Origin: Amoebidium appalachense
Taxonomy: Eukaryota > Ichthyosporea
Direction of reading: 5' to 3'
Assembly: GCA_963693365.1 (NCBI GenBank)
Contig: CAVNZM010000012.1
Coordinates: 3,162,001 to 3,226,000 of the forward strand
DNA length: 64,000 nucleotides
Within the stretch, counting starts at the first letter, position 1. Every line of letters starts with the position of its first letter. Of this stretch, positions 11,629 to 30,110 are shown piece after piece. A program made the translations under genes and the position numbers. A model generated the notes under the pieces. That model was not told where the DNA came from and made no database searches. It worked only from the letters and a program-made list of their open reading frames with translations.

Positions 11629-12834
11629 CCCCTTCTCCGCTACCATCATGGTGCACTGCCTAACATCCACCTCCCTCCTAACCCTAACACTCCCCTTGCC
11701 CTATTAATAACCAAAAAGACCGATCATTTATGTCCCTCCAATCGATCACAAATTCAAGTTAACCTGCACACCGTCGATCAACCCCCCCCCACCCCCCAAC
11801 CCCCCTCCCCTCCTCCCTCATTGCCGAGAGAGAATTCGAAGACTTGGTAAAAGCTCAGTAAATGTGTGTTAACGCATTATTTTTTATCTTTTGTTTGTTT
11901 GGAGAATTCAGGAAGGCGGGGGAGGGGGGAGGGGGTGGGGGGGGGGGGGGGGGGGGGTGGCTCAAGAATGAGGAATATTTGGGTGGGGCTGGAGATCCTA
12001 GCGAGAGTGAGAATGGAGGGGTGTGAGTTAGGGTGGTGGTGGATGAGGGCGCACGCGCGCACGTGCGTGTGTGTATGTGTGTGTGTATGCATGTGCGTGT
12101 GCGATGTGTGCGCCTGTGTGCCTGTGTGCGTGTTTTTGTGTGTGTGTGTGACACGCGCGCCCACGCCTCTGTATGTAGAGAGCTCGGTGGGGGCGGGGGG
12201 GGGGGGGGGGAGGGGAGGGGGGAGGGGGAGGGGGGAGGGGGGAGGGGAGGGGGAGGTTTAATGTTACGGGGGTCATCTGCAATTTTGAGAAGGGCCAGAT
12301 AATGCGATGAGTAGTTAAAAGGGCCCGGGGCTAAGGGAAGAAGGTGGTTTTTTTTTTTTTTTGGGGGGGGGGGGGGGGGGGTCGAACGGGGGAAGGGCCC
12401 GGGGAGGCCAAGACAGGGGGGAGGGGGGGAGGGGGGGGGCTGTGTGCGATGGAAATGGAATAACCGGAATTTACGTCAGAGCGGAGTGGACGGTATGTAA
12501 ACTTGTATAGGTGTGCGTGGAAAAGTGTTGACCACGATGAAGGCACACGGTGCTATCTACAGTGCCGAAGCCCCCCCCCCCCCCCCCCCCCCCCCTCCCC
12601 CCCCCCCCCCCCCTTCCCCCTCCCCCCACCCCACCCCCAGTCCTGGGGGGGGGGGGGGAGGTTTGGAAGAGAGATTTTTTAAACCTTGAGTTTTCCAGTC
12701 TTAAGGTCTTTTTCCGTATTGCCGCCTTTTGGTGGGTACCGGCCACAAGGAACCCATTAGTCTACTTTCTAAACTTAGCCCAATATACAGACACTGCAAA
12801 ACAATTGGGCATTACTTTCATGAACTTAGACAAA

Positions 12835-12865
<31 letters not shown>

Positions 12866-13112
12866 CTGGTCATATACATTATTGATCTGTGGGGGAGGTA
12901 GGGGGTCAGGTACTGAAATTCTACCTATTAGCGGCTAAGGCTGGTCTGTCATAGTGCAGTGTGAACGGGGTTGAATGGGGGGAAGCTAAGGGAGGGGGAG
13001 GGAAGGGAGGGGGGTGGCGTAGGGGTGCGCGGGGGGTGGGGGGTGGGGGTGGGGATGGTGAAAAACTCGCTGACGGTTGGCTGGAGTTTTTAGGGGGAGG
13101 GGAGGGAGGGAC

Positions 13113-13144
<32 letters not shown>

Positions 13145-13461
13145 ACGGGGCAGGGGCCGGGAAGGGGGGGGGGGGGGGGGGGGGGGAAGGGGGGATGGAG
13201 GGTTGATTTAGGTGCATCCGTCCATATGCATGTTTGTAGGACAAAAGCCTTCCCTAGACGATAATGCTGACTAACAACTGCATAGTGGTGAGTTATGTTT
13301 ATATATGCATGAGAAGCTCAGACAGATTAATATGTAAATCAAATGTGGTTATAGGACCAAAAAAATAAACGATGTCGTCAGGTAAAGCACAGACGTGTTG
13401 AAATGCTTGACGTTACCGTTAAGTGAAATGTGGGTGAAGACTCGCATCACACACGCACACA

Positions 13462-13612
<151 letters not shown>

Positions 13613-13908
13613 AAAGAAAAACAAAAAAACTAAAACTAAAACAACTACTGATGGTAGTATGGGCTTTCATAAATGCGGCCTATGTCGGTTGCATAACCTA
13701 GTCAAGGCGTCCGCCAATAGGATTTGAGCTGTAGTCAGACAGCCAATTGAATAACACGAAATGAAACTGACATATTTGCCAGTTAGTAGTATTTTGTAGT
13801 ATGTGGTGTGTGTGTGTATGTGCGTGTGTGTGTGTGTATGTGCGTGTGTGTGTGTGTGTGTGGGTGGGGGGGGGGGGGAGGGAGGGGTGAGGGGTGGGTG
13901 GGTGTGGG

Positions 13909-14017
<109 letters not shown>

Positions 14018-14290
14018 CGTGTGTGAGAGAGTGTGTGTGTGGGGTGGGTGGGTGGGTGTAAATTTGTGTGGGTGTGGGTGTGTGTGTGTGTATTGTGTAG
14101 CGGTCTCCCTCACTCTGTGTTTGTGTGTTTGTGTGTGTGTGCGCGCAGAAACTCGAGAATCACATTATAATCCAGTAACTTTGTAGGCTGCACAGCATGT
14201 GTTCGCACGCACGTGCATGCATGCATGTGTCTGTCTGCGTGTGTGCGTGCCTCACCCGCGCGCAAATGCGCGCTTGTGCAACACCTTTGG

Positions 14291-14325
<35 letters not shown>

Positions 14326-15723
14326 GGGGGGGGGGTACGGTGGGAGGCTGGATGCATGGCACAGGTGAATGTATTCAAGTGCAGAGGTAACGGTGCATGC
14401 ATAGCACTTGTGAGGGAGAGGTTTGTGGGGGCGGAGCGGGAGGGGGGGGGGGGGGGGGGGGGGGGAGGGGTAAAGGGAGGGGACTGGGGAGCAGGGGGGA
14501 GGTAACGGGTGATCAAAGGTTATGGCGAAGGTTCACAGGGGTGGGGTGGGGTGGGGTGGGGTGGCGGGGGAAGGAGGGGGAGGACTAGGTATAGAGAGGG
14601 GATAGGTGGTGCTAACTGCATAAAAGTGTCTCCTTGCGCGTGTGTCCGTGTGTGTGTGTGGGGAGGGGGGGAGGGGGGAAGATGGGGGAGAGGGGGGGGG
14701 GGGGGGGGGAGGGGGGGGGGGGAGGGGAGGGGATGGGGGGGGGGGAGGGAGGGGGGAATGGGTGGGTGGGTTGGTGGGTAGGCCCTTTTCTTTTTTCTTT
14801 TTTTCTTTTTTTTTCTTTTTCTTTTTTTTTCTTTTTTTTTTTTTTTTTTTTTTTTTGGGGGGGGGGGGGGGAGGTAAGGGGCTCAACATGGTGATTACTG
14901 GTTTCTGGGAGACAACTTCTTCATATCGACTATTCCTTCTCCCTATCCCCCCTCCCCTGCTTCCTCGAACACATAGCAGAAAAATGTAACACAAAATGAA
15001 AATATGATGATCAGCACCGCTGACTCGGTTATGTTAGCCAATCACAAGCACGTGCACGACGCGCACCCGCGCGCGCGCGCACACACACACACAGAGAGAG
15101 AGAGAGATAGAATGGGTACAAATAAATGCGCACAAATGCACAGGCACACAGGCACACACATGAGTTAACCTATGCATACAAAGAAGACATACAAGGCGCA
15201 CCTAAGCACTAATTCTTATCTATTCCAAGGCTCCCGTTTCCAATTGCAACCTTTATATAGTTTGCACTGGTCATGAAGATTGTACAATGATGAAGTGTAA
15301 GGAACAATTTAACATCTCCCATGTTCAACAGGATATAAAGTTATAAACAATCACAAGGATGTTTTATTTTATTATTTAGTTATCTCGAAATTGTACGTAT
15401 GCTCGTATTTACTTGCATTTATTTACCGTGGAAATACACCAGGGACATATGAATATCTCTCATCAACATCCCGCAGGGATGTAATCAATATGCACAGAGT
15501 AGCCGTGGAACCAACAACTCACCTGCAAGCGGCCCCAACAGCTCGAGAAACAGAAACAAACACTTCTATACGACATTTCTCTTCATAAATTCTATAAACC
15601 AGTAGTGGTGACAACTAAACAACTTATTATGTTATTAAAGTTATTATGGTTCTTATGCTATGTTCGTTACACAGTCACTCACCAATTAAGCTATGATATG
15701 TATTGCCGGGCTAGTGAAAATAA

Positions 15724-17616
15724 CTAACACAGTGCCTGGGCAGATGGGGACCCAGCCATATTCTTGTTTGCGCCAGCGGCGCGGGTAGCCTCATCATAAG
15801 TGGGAATGAACAACTTGGGCTCATCCTCCGACTCCACGGACTCAGTATCAGCCTCAGGGGATTTCGTCTTCTCCTCGTTGTGGTTGCACTTCTCCTTTCC
15901 ACAGAACGAGCAACCCCGTGCAGCCGCCGACGGGAGAATGATAACCTTTTGCTGCTTACGACGGCGCCAGAAGCAAAGGCCAGCAAGGCAGCAAAGGAGA
16001 AGGGCTGCGGCTGCGGCAAGAGCAATAGCCACAATGACACCAACGCTCAACCCGCTGCTCTCGTTTGCAACTGTTTCCTGAGGTGCCGCCTGCGCCGCAG
16101 CCGAAACAATTTCGTTTTCGCGTGCCGGGGCCAACGCGGCGGCAACGGTTGTAGCGGCGACTACGGAAACCGGTGCGACCTGTGTGACGGCAACAGTGGG
16201 AATCATGGTGGCGGCCACAGGGGCTTGGGTTGGGGTAACAAGCATGGTGACCTTGGCAGTTTCGGTGTATGTCTGCGTAACGGTCGCCGCTGGCGCTTCC
16301 CCAACGATTGATGACTGGGGGAGGGAGGAAACGGGGGTTGGCTGAGCCTCGAGAAGGGGTGCTGGGTAGCTGCACGTAGAGTCGTGGATGGTGGGGACGG
16401 GCTTGCTAAGGAAGCGGCTGAAACCAAGAGAGCGAAGAGCCGTCTTAACGTCGGCGGCATACTTGTTGGCGTAGGTGGTGGGATCACGAGCGAGCACGAA
16501 GAGCGACATGTGGAATGGGCCGCTGACAATCGCCCATTCGTATTGGTTCTTGACCACGGGACCGACGGCAACCACCCACTGGGACCTAACGGCACAACTT
16601 TCAGGCATTGGGCCATCGTATTGCACACGAATCTTTCCGGGGGCGCGTGGGGTAGCGGTTCCCTCAATTATCTGGGGGATATTGTCGGTCACATCCTGCA
16701 TGCTGTTGCGAACGAGGAAGTTGCCATCGCCCTTGTTAGCGTAGTCGGTAACGACACACTTGGAATCCCTCTCAAACGTCCAGCGGGCGAACCGGCTGGA
16801 GGCAACCTGATACCACCGGCCCATGTACTGGTCCATGTTAAGTTCGCTGACCGTCGGGGGAGGGGCGAGGGGACCCAACCCGTTCATCTGTCCGAATTTC
16901 TGCATGTTGTCGGCGGCGGCTTCGGACGCCAAATTCATCGTCTTCACAACGTCGCACATGGTGTCGGCGACGTTCACTGGGGTGATTTTCTCCACGTGAA
17001 GGAACATGTCGCCAAAGTTGCCCTCGATGACCTCCACCTGCTTGTGCACAGACTCGCGCACGTCTTCGTTCACGTTGCCGGCGAGGCCTTGCATGGTCTT
17101 GATGATGCTGGAAACGTCGTTGAAAAACTCTCCCGACTCGCCGGTAAACACGGGCTTAGTCTCGGGCACTGGCTGCGGCTGCGGGTTGAAGGGAAACGTG
17201 TCGTGTTGGGGCATAGCAAAAGGGTCCTCGGTGGCTATCGGCATAGCCATAGGTGACGCGGCAAGGGGATCAACAGCAACCGCAACAGGAGGGTTAATAG
17301 GCCGCACACTTCCAAAGTCAGGAGCGGCGTTACCAGCCTGAGGCACGATACCGAACGAACTCATCAAAGAGTCGACAAAGTTTGCGGGCTGGCTTCCGAC
17401 CTGACGCATGATGTCGTCAGTCAGGTCTGAGAGGGGGGCTGGGATGATGGCATTGGGATCATTTGCGTCCATTCCTTGGCCACCCATGTCAAACGCTGGG
17501 GCAGGCGCCATGATTGGGTTAGCTTCGGTGACTACAGGGGGCTGAGGGAAGCCGGGCATCCCGGCGCCGGCGGCGGTGCCCGCGGCCCCAAGGGCGATGA
17601 TGGAAGAGTACTTCAT
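15724..17616 (-). CDS. Type I transmembrane lipocalin 2
   Basis: Intronless, 630 residues. Signal-like N-terminus (MKYSSIIALGAAGTAAGAG), then a Pro/Ala/Met-rich disordered part to about 155 and a helical region of about 160-245. The lipocalin domain runs about 260-415: MGRWYQVASSRFARWTFERD carries the GxW and the Blc/apoD-like FER motif, YEWAIVSGPF is the late strand, and C287, C341 and C415 are possible disulfide cysteines. A Thr/Val/Ala-rich stalk (420-520) follows, then a membrane helix (about 525-549), a WRRRK stop-transfer and a tail with CSFCGKEKC (569-576) and many acidic/Ser residues. Gene 1 has the same order and nearly the same length, so the two are paralogs. Having no introns against two suggests retroposition or intron loss; this is inference. 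The expected role is binding of a small hydrophobic ligand at the outer surface. The start is chosen because it begins the signal peptide. Confidence 0.9.
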   Translation of the reverse strand: MKYSSIIALGAAGTAAGAGMPGFPQPPVVTEANPIMAPAPAFDMGGQGMDANDPNAIIPAPLSDLTDDIMRQVGSQPANFVDSLMSSFGIVPQAGNAAPDFGSVRPINPPVAVAVDPLAASPMAMPIATEDPFAMPQHDTFPFNPQPQPVPETKPVFTGESGEFFNDVSSIIKTMQGLAGNVNEDVRESVHKQVEVIEGNFGDMFLHVEKITPVNVADTMCDVVKTMNLASEAAADNMQKFGQMNGLGPLAPPPTVSELNMDQYMGRWYQVASSRFARWTFERDSKCVVTDYANKGDGNFLVRNSMQDVTDNIPQIIEGTATPRAPGKIRVQYDGPMPESCAVRSQWVVAVGPVVKNQYEWAIVSGPFHMSLFVLARDPTTYANKYAADVKTALRSLGFSRFLSKPVPTIHDSTCSYPAPLLEAQPTPVSSLPQSSIVGEAPAATVTQTYTETAKVTMLVTPTQAPVAATMIPTVAVTQVAPVSVVAATTVAAALAPARENEIVSAAAQAAPQETVANESSGLSVGVIVAIALAAAAALLLCCLAGLCFWRRRKQQKVIILPSAAARGCSFCGKEKCNHNEEKTKSPEADTESVESEDEPKLFIPTYDEATRAAGANKNMAGSPSAQALC

Positions 17617-17900
17617 GGTGTTGAAGTTGATCTATCTATGTGAAGAATAGGAAAGTAAAGCAAACGAGAAGGTAGATTCTTGGCTCTTAGCTCTCGAGGT
17701 CTCCAACAGCGGCCTGCGTGGATTTTAAAACGCAAAGAGGTGTGTGCTTGTTTTCTTCTGGTGTGTATATCAAGGCTTCTCTATGCTTCTGCGCAAATTA
17801 CAACTCGCTGGGGCAGGGTTAGCCTTGTGCCTTTGTCTGCTCCTTTAGTGTTTGTCGTTGGGAAAAACAGCGCGAGTGCACAAAGGATGGTGATTGTTTG

Positions 17901-17959
17901 CATTTTATACTGTGACGTTGTGTATATTTTATCCACTTATCCGCCGTAGCCAATCGCAT
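17901..17959 (-). promoter_or_regulatory. Candidate TATA and CCAAT elements of lipocalin gene 2
   Basis: On the minus strand GTATAAAATG covers 17910-17901, about 290 bases before the ATG. The 13-mer TAGCCAATCGCAT (read on the plus strand) lies at 17947-17959, identical to that upstream of lipocalin gene 1 but reversed relative to its gene, as NF-Y sites tolerate. Confidence 0.35.
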
Positions 17960-19287
17960 GGGCTCTTGGCATTCTTGCTTTTGAGCTCATGTCCCCGTAT
18001 ACCTACCCGCAGAAGTGGTCAATTTTGAACCGCATGCCTTTGATGATAAGATGTAATGTTAGCAGAAATATATATAAATACTGTATCAGATCTAGTAAAT
18101 TATAGTAATTTAAGGCTAATAATCAACGATTTTTCTATATTCACAGTGCTTTTGCTTGCATATGTGGACCTTGTTCTTGCCAAGCTCACACCGTCCGCCC
18201 TTCAACGTGAATTCGAAGGCCCAAAAATTCATCAGATTACTAGAACTAGTGACTTGAGACTCTGTCTGACAAGATTTCAAATCACCGTCACCGTTACCAC
18301 TTTCCACAGAGCAATAATCAAACATCAGCAGTAATTAGGTTTTTATTTATTATTAAGCTAGTTATAGACATAAACCTCACATTCATTACGATGCATGTCA
18401 TTCAGATACCGTTTATCCGACGTTCGAAATTTCACAATAATTCTGGACCAGATCTAGAAGGTTTAAGTGAGCAATTTGGGCGGGAAAATAATCCAATCCG
18501 ATTGGAGAACATTCAGTGCACTGTGGAGGGCAAAATGTGTCGGTTCGCGGACATACCCCAAATGTGGTGGCACAGTTGAACTTTCTTAGGAATAGGGTTG
18601 TGCTCATATAAATGCTGCGTTTATCCACAAAAAAACTAATATTCGGCGTATATTAATGTTTTATGATTGTTCTATGGTGCCTATAACACGCTTAAATACC
18701 ATAATAAAGTCGAACTCCAGCGCAATCTGTGAATACTTTGTGGCGACACAGCGCATTCTTTGCTGATCTCTAGGTGGAAACCCCCCTATTCAGTGGTTAC
18801 CAGAAATGTATACACAGCAAAAGCCAAGACCAAACCCTTGGAGGGAAAACAAAACAATAACACTAAAGTAAAGGAAAGTTGCCTAACAGCAATGCATTTT
18901 ACGAGGCTACTACTCTAAATCGTAACTAATGCGGGCTGCTCGCGGCCCGAGCCTTCGAGAGGTGGGCCGGCGGCGAAGCTGATTGGTGGGTGCTGTTGCG
19001 TCCAATAGTTTTGCGAGGGGATTCCCCCTGTCCCCAAGGGCCTGAGGCCAAGGCAGGAAGCTCACTGGCTCAGCCGCCGGATCGCCTGGCACCTAGTGCC
19101 TGGGGGTGCCACGGAAAGTGCAGTGACAACTTGTTGACGGCGTCGATTCGAGCCGGTCTGATGTCGCGTCGACGCCGACTCGGCGGGTGGGTGGTTGGGT
19201 GGGGGGGAGGGGGAAGGGCTTGGGGGAAAAAAACCTGGGAGGGGCGGGGGGAGGGGGGGGGGGGGGGGGGGGAGGGGAGGGGGGAAC

Positions 19288-19288
<1 letters not shown>

Positions 19289-19372
<84 letters not shown>

Positions 19373-19435
19373 AAAACGTATGTGTAAAACGTGTGTTCGT
19401 GTGTGTTCGTGTGTGTGTTTGTGTGTGTATGTATA

Positions 19436-19490
<55 letters not shown>
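19289..19490 (+). repeat. (GT)n microsatellites
   Basis: Two GT runs (about 19289-19371 and 19440-19484) separated by a 70-base variant GT-rich stretch. Confidence 0.9.
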
Positions 19491-19493
<3 letters not shown>

Positions 19494-19865
19494 CGTGCGT
19501 GTCTGGGTGGTGGGGGTGGTGGACCAGGTGGTGCTGGTGGTGGTTTGTGGGTGGTGGTGGTGGTGATGGTGGTTGTGGGGTGGGGGGGGGGGGGGGGGGG
19601 GGGAGAAGGGGGGGGGAGGGAGGGGGGGGGGGGGGGGGGGGCGGGGGGGGGGAGGGGGGAGGCAGCAGCCCAATTACTTGACATCACACACACCTGCCAT
19701 CTACTGAGATGGCTCCTTAATTTTCCTTACACATTCAGCGAACACTGGACTCTATCGAACCGTCGAGGCGCCGCGACAGAAAGCATGCACGCGGTCGCTA
19801 GAGTTAAGGAAAAATCGGAAGCGAACGTAAAGTTCATCGCAGCGCGTGCACACCGTCAGTACGTG

Positions 19866-20160
19866 TGAGCACACACACACACACGTGCCACAAATGCACT
19901 CACATCGTCAAGCACGTACACGCATATACATACACACGTCATGTTTTCAATACACATTCATTGGTGGGTACGGAGGCACAAACACACAGCTTGAACACAA
20001 TGCGACACATAAACGAACGCACGCCCATGTGTGCAGGTACACGCACGCGCACGCACGCACTACGTCACACACACATACACACACACACACACACACATGC
20101 ACACACGCACGCACACGCACACACACACACACGCACGCACACACACACACACACACACGA

Positions 20161-20194
<34 letters not shown>

Positions 20195-20245
20195 TAGCCA
20201 GGCTGGCACACACGTACAAGCCCACACACACACACGTACACACAT

Positions 20246-20282
<37 letters not shown>

Positions 20283-20368
20283 ACTCACACGCACATGCAC
20301 ACGCACACACATGCCTACACATGTACGGGTACACACACAAATACACACCCGTACAGTGTCACACACAC

Positions 20369-20435
<67 letters not shown>

Positions 20436-20583
20436 TCATGCATTTCCAGAGTCAAAAAACACGATGTTTACGCGTACAACACACAGTGTCACCCGAGACA
20501 AACCGTAAGTCGAATGCCGCATGTGTCACACAGTGTCATATACAATGTTGCAACAGTACCACAAATTTCAAACAAACGCAGCG

Positions 20584-20625
<42 letters not shown>

Positions 20626-20628
20626 ACG

Positions 20629-20667
<39 letters not shown>

Positions 20668-20680
20668 GACACAGAGACAC
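19866..20680. repeat. Complex CA-rich repeat region
   Basis: About 800 bases of CA runs with frequent G and T variants (CACG, ACAT). The longest uninterrupted parts are at about 20245-20280, 20368-20433 and 20585-20612. Confidence 0.85.
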
Positions 20681-20853
20681 ACACATCCCGTAAGCACGAT
20701 CAAGATGCCCCAATAGATATATATGAAGCACGATCGGAGGGGACGAAAATCAAATAGGGTAAAGAAGAAGGGAGAGGTGCATTTGAGGGAGCAGCAGGGG
20801 TCAGTGGGTGAGTGGGTGGGTGGTGGGGGTGGGGTGGGTGGGTGGGGGGAGAG

Positions 20854-20889
<36 letters not shown>

Positions 20890-22288
20890 CTTGGTTCACA
20901 TGGGGTGGAAAGGAGGCCCCACCAACCCACCGAACAAGTGAGCCACTCCGCACCCCACCTCAGGCTACAGTTGGTTCTGAGAGGGGAAGGGAGAGTCGGC
21001 AAGAGAGGACTCGCCATCTCCCCGAGCAGCCCCCTCTCTCTCTCCCCCCCTCCCCCCCCCCCCCCTTCCCCCCCTTCCCCCCAACACACATACACACACA
21101 ACCCACCACAACCAACACCATTACTACCATTAACACCCCACCCCTTACGAGGGGTGGATATTGATCACTCTCAATATTTTCTACTGCCTCCCTCCACATG
21201 TACATTTCATGAAACCCGACAATGTCAGCATGTTAGAGCATTAATAGCACTTAGTCTACTGTTCGTTCCTCGGGCTCGGCACTGCATGTTCACGCTTTTA
21301 TCCCTTATTGCAAATTCAATTGAATAGCTACTGGATTACTTAACCAAATATACCGAATTTCCAGATTTGAGCATCGGTCTGCTTATTAAAGATGGGCTTA
21401 GACATTACTGTTAGTAAATGATAGGCTTTGGGGAGCAGCTCCCCTCCCAATTTGAAAGACGAAGCCCGGGTGTATAGTAAGGAATTATGATAAAAATTGT
21501 AAAAACAAAATCCAAGTTTTGTGCATGCATGTGGCCACTCAGCCTCAAGATAACAGGCATTCGTAATTAGAACAAAGCATTAGAACATAGGTTCCAGAAC
21601 ATTGGTTTTGAACTGGTTAGGCTGTATGGTTCATATTTTTTACCGATCCCCCAAACCCCCCTCCCCCCCCCCCCCCCCCCCCCCCTCCGCGTGCAGTTTT
21701 GTCAGCTGTCTGCGCGACAAATTCTTGACAGGCAGCCATAGCGTGATGGATGGTGGAGTCTTGCAGAGTTCTGGCAGTCGTGAAGTTTTGGCAGCGTCAG
21801 AGTGTGGAAGCGTGGAGAAGGAAAGAAACGAGAAGCGCGCTGCTGTAGTTCGTCTACTACTGCAGATGTCGTGCGCCATGAGTTCTTGCGCAGTGGAAGA
21901 GCAAGATCCAAAAAGTCTGCTACCATCTAAAGAATGGAAAGACACTGTGAACAGTATGTTTCAGTGGTCCGTTTCGAGACTTGCCAGACTGACCTTCCGA
22001 GGTCTGTCTACCGTGTTTTATTTGCAGGTGGATAGACATCAAGATATCAGCGTGGATGGATCCACCAATGTGAATATCTGTTTCGCTTATCGGCGAGTGG
22101 TCGACGAGTGCTCATCAGCACAAGGGCATTGAATCCTCTTTCCTATTGGCTTCGTTAATATTGTTGTGGTGGCCAATGGCAAGGGATTTCCTACATTCTC
22201 CGATTGAGAATCTACAGATTACTACGCTGCGGGGACTGAGCTCGGGGACTGCGGCAACAAAAAAAAAAAAAAAAAAAAAAAAAAAGAA

Positions 22289-22334
<46 letters not shown>

Positions 22335-22871
22335 CAGGGAGACAGTACTCAGATCGAGCGCCTGACTACTGTACAGATTTCTTGTCCGACATTTGGCCGA
22401 CGGTACGAGGCTAATTTGTCTCAGTACTTCATGAATCTTATGCTAATTAGCCTGGCCAACTATACGTATCATATTCGAATTTCATGTGTGCGTCACACCC
22501 ATGTGTCCATGGCACACACCCAGGTATCTATTCATTATATTGCAAGGGGCCACACTCATGCCGGGCTGATCCGTGTACACTGTAAAGTTTTGATTGTCAC
22601 AAGGCATACGAACGCGGGATGACGGTAGTTGTGGTCACTTACGTAAGCACATCATGATCACTGAGTCCCCCCCCCCCCCCCCCCCCCCCACCCCCCTCCC
22701 CCCCCCTACATATTTAAAGATGGCAAAGCACCTAGGTATTGACGGTATACGTGTTAGAGTCTGTATTATGATGTTTACTTGGGACCTGTTTAAAACCGCG
22801 AAAACGTTCTTGTCCGTATAATTTGTGAACTTCACATCATCGATCAGAATAAAGCCTTGATGTCGAGGCGC

Positions 22872-23128
<257 letters not shown>

Positions 23129-23831
23129 TGACATACTGTTGTTTTGTACGGGAGCAGAGTGCACAGAGGTGTCATGTAAAACACGACCAACACAATAAAG
23201 ATAGGGCAATCGGAGTTGTTCACGACACTTGAAAGATTTCAACAACAACTAACTTTTATTGTCCTCTCGGGCCTTTTTGTACTGGCCATTTATCATCTTA
23301 TCTCAACTAAAAGAAGAGAACCAATCGGTTCCTTCAGATGATAGAAAAATGCATTCCAACAGAGCATGCGCATTCCAACTTCCGACACAACTAAAGCTTC
23401 GAAACTCTTAGTTAAATAACTTAAGTAAATTATACAACTTGTCACGATTAATACACATATATATTTATACTCGTCTCTATAAAGAAACTCATCTAAATAC
23501 ATATACTTCCCGTAGTCGAAACTCTCAAAGCGAAGACACATCATGATAAAACGAATTCCAAACATATCTAATGTGTCCAATCATAACACGTATATTATTA
23601 GACAGGAATGCACATCACGATCTATAGATGTACTCACTCGCGTCTATTGGTGAGTCATCCTACTTTAAACTAAAACAAAGACAACGAATATAGCTAGCCA
23701 ATCACACTACTCTCAGTAAAACAGAGGAGAGCAAACACAGATAAAATGCAATAAGTCCTATCAGGCAAGGCAGCCAGGTGTGCACAGATCTACAGATATC
23801 CGTGCACACAGAAACAAGGGAGAGAGGGATA

Positions 23832-23872
<41 letters not shown>

Positions 23873-24189
23873 GACTTGAGCAAAAGGGAGAGAAGGGGGA
23901 GAGCACAAAGAAGAAGAGCAGACACGAATACAAACAAGGCTAAGACACACACACATACTTCAAGACTCTTGCTGTACTACGTAGTGACGTATTCCAACAC
24001 CCCCCCCATCCCCCCACCCCCCCCCTTCACCCCTCGCCCCTCTGGCAAACACGCACAAACTTCTGTGATCATTATCGTTCACAATCAGTCGACTTTAGTG
24101 TAGGCACTGTTTTGCAAACCAGTGTGCCCTGGACACAGGCACTTACTCATTTACCCCCTCCCCCCCCCCCCCCCCCCCCCCCTTCCCCC

Positions 24190-24481
<292 letters not shown>

Positions 24482-24547
24482 GTGAGAGACAAACACACCC
24501 AAAAAACAAAAACAAAACTTATTTCATAAACAAACACACGCATACAG

Positions 24548-28299
<3,752 letters not shown>

Positions 28300-28625
28300 T
28301 CTTGGCATCATGTGACCTGCAATGATTGCTATCTTATCACAGGGCCGAAATGTAAGCACTATTTCTGGAATTTGAAATTTTATTTGTAGAATAGGGCCTC
28401 TAAGTTTTGCTGATAGTATTTATTTTCAAGTTGATATGATCATTAGTAGTGCAATGTACATTCATATAAATCGCGGTGAAACGGGTTGAGCAGAGTAACT
28501 CACCGTTGAACCTGTTTTCGTAAACATGATTGTCCCTGCATACAATGATAATTTTCAGATTTGTATTTCCACATATGTTTTTAAAACGGTTACCAAGTAT
28601 GGAGCTTCGGTGTTTGTGATCGATG

Positions 28626-28631
28626 AATAAA
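28626..28631 (+). terminator. Candidate AATAAA polyadenylation signal of the kinase gene
   Basis: AATAAA about 330 bases after the kinase stop codon, directly before poly-C repeats. It is the nearest clear match; use is not proven. Confidence 0.35.
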
Positions 28632-29425
28632 ACGCGGTGAAAGCAGCTGCAAAAGATTGCCCCCCCCCCCCCCCCCCCCCTCCCCCCCTCCCCCCCCCTC
28701 CACCCCCCCCCCCCCCCCCCCGGTTCTTCCTCCCCCCCCTTCCGCCAACCACCACCAATACCACCACCCATGCACTGTACGCAAGCGCACACCCACACCC
28801 ACAAACACACAACCACACGCACGCGCACACACACACAGTGTCGCACACGTGCTCGCGAACAAGCGCGCACATTGGCATATGAAATTGCGGTGTCAAATTA
28901 AGCATTCGCTCGCAGGGCCCGTTTTATTCTGTTTCATTCTCCATGCTTTTCTCGTTAAGATCTGTTGCTAAGTTGTGAATGAGGTAGAGGGTATAGAGAG
29001 CGGCGTCAGCGGAGTAACAACTGGTGCCTTAGGGGCAGGGGTTTGCGGATAAGGGGTGTGGTCCTGTGCCCCTTTCTTTCTGTCACAGTGTGTGTGTGCA
29101 TGTGTGCGCGGTGGTGGTGGTGGTAATGGGAGAGGGGCGAGGGGGGCGGGAGGGGGTTGGGGGGGGAGGGGGGGGGGGGGGAGGGGAGGGGGGGGGAGGG
29201 TGGGTTTTTGTTAAGGGGGAGGGGGGGGGGGGGAGCATGAGGTGGAAGGCAGTGGAATGAAAAGCTAGGGGAGTGTTTTCTTTTGTGGTCACAGGTAAGG
29301 GCCAGCGCTGGGGGTGGGGGTGGGGGGGGGGGGGGGGGGGGGGGGGGGGATAGGGAAGGGTTGATGACAAACCCACGAATCTTGGAAAAACCCAAATGGC
29401 AGAAAGAGAAGGAGGGGGAGGGGGA

Positions 29426-29460
<35 letters not shown>

Positions 29461-29718
29461 CTGTCGGACTTTCCATTCTCTATTCTTACCTCCGCCGCCC
29501 CGTGCAAAAACAAATGCTTGAGAAGCTTAAAAGAATATTTCATTTTTATTTTATCCCGTTTTGTTCCCGGAGGGACCTCTTGGGCCCTCAGGGCGAACTA
29601 CCGTCTTCCACCCAGCACCGACAGTACTCTAGCTCGGGTGCTACGGTATTATTAGCTATGCTAACACACCTTTAAACAGTCCTAACTATTTGCACACACT
29701 GAAAGAATATTTCACGTA

Positions 29719-29815
29719 TGGTTTTTTCTAGAGGGAGAGAGAGTGTGTGTGTGTGTCGGGGGGGAGGGGGGAGGGGGGAGAGGGGGAAAAGGAGGGAGGG
29801 ATCGAGGGAGGTGAA

Positions 29816-29858
<43 letters not shown>

Positions 29859-29947
29859 GGAGAGGGAGCTCAAGAGAGAGACTCGGGGGGGGGGGGGGGG
29901 GGGGGGGGGACGACAAGAGAGAGATGAGAGAGAGAGAGAGAGAGATG

Positions 29948-30012
<65 letters not shown>

Positions 30013-30013
30013 A

Positions 30014-30044
<31 letters not shown>

Positions 30045-30078
30045 TGACAAGAGAGAGAGAGGGGGGGGGGGGGGGGGG

Positions 30079-30108
<30 letters not shown>
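29719..30108 (+). repeat. (GA)n and poly-G compound tract
   Basis: Purine tract with a 41-base G run (29816-29856) and (GA)n at 29931-30108 interrupted by ATGACAAGAG units. Confidence 0.92.

Positions 30109-30110
<2 letters not shown>

Noticed and set aside
16384-17256. 290-codon plus-strand frame opposite lipocalin 2
   Set aside because: It is antisense to a protein with clear domains and a paralog; its product has no recognisable feature.
18910-19190. GC-rich patch as a gene or a copy of the GC-rich patch at 4530-4740
   Set aside because: The two patches do not align by eye, and neither has a convincing reading frame.
21602-22132. 176-codon plus-strand frame, also open on the minus strand
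   Set aside because: No domain, signal or splice partner; half of it is a poly-C translation, and both strands look equally protein-like.
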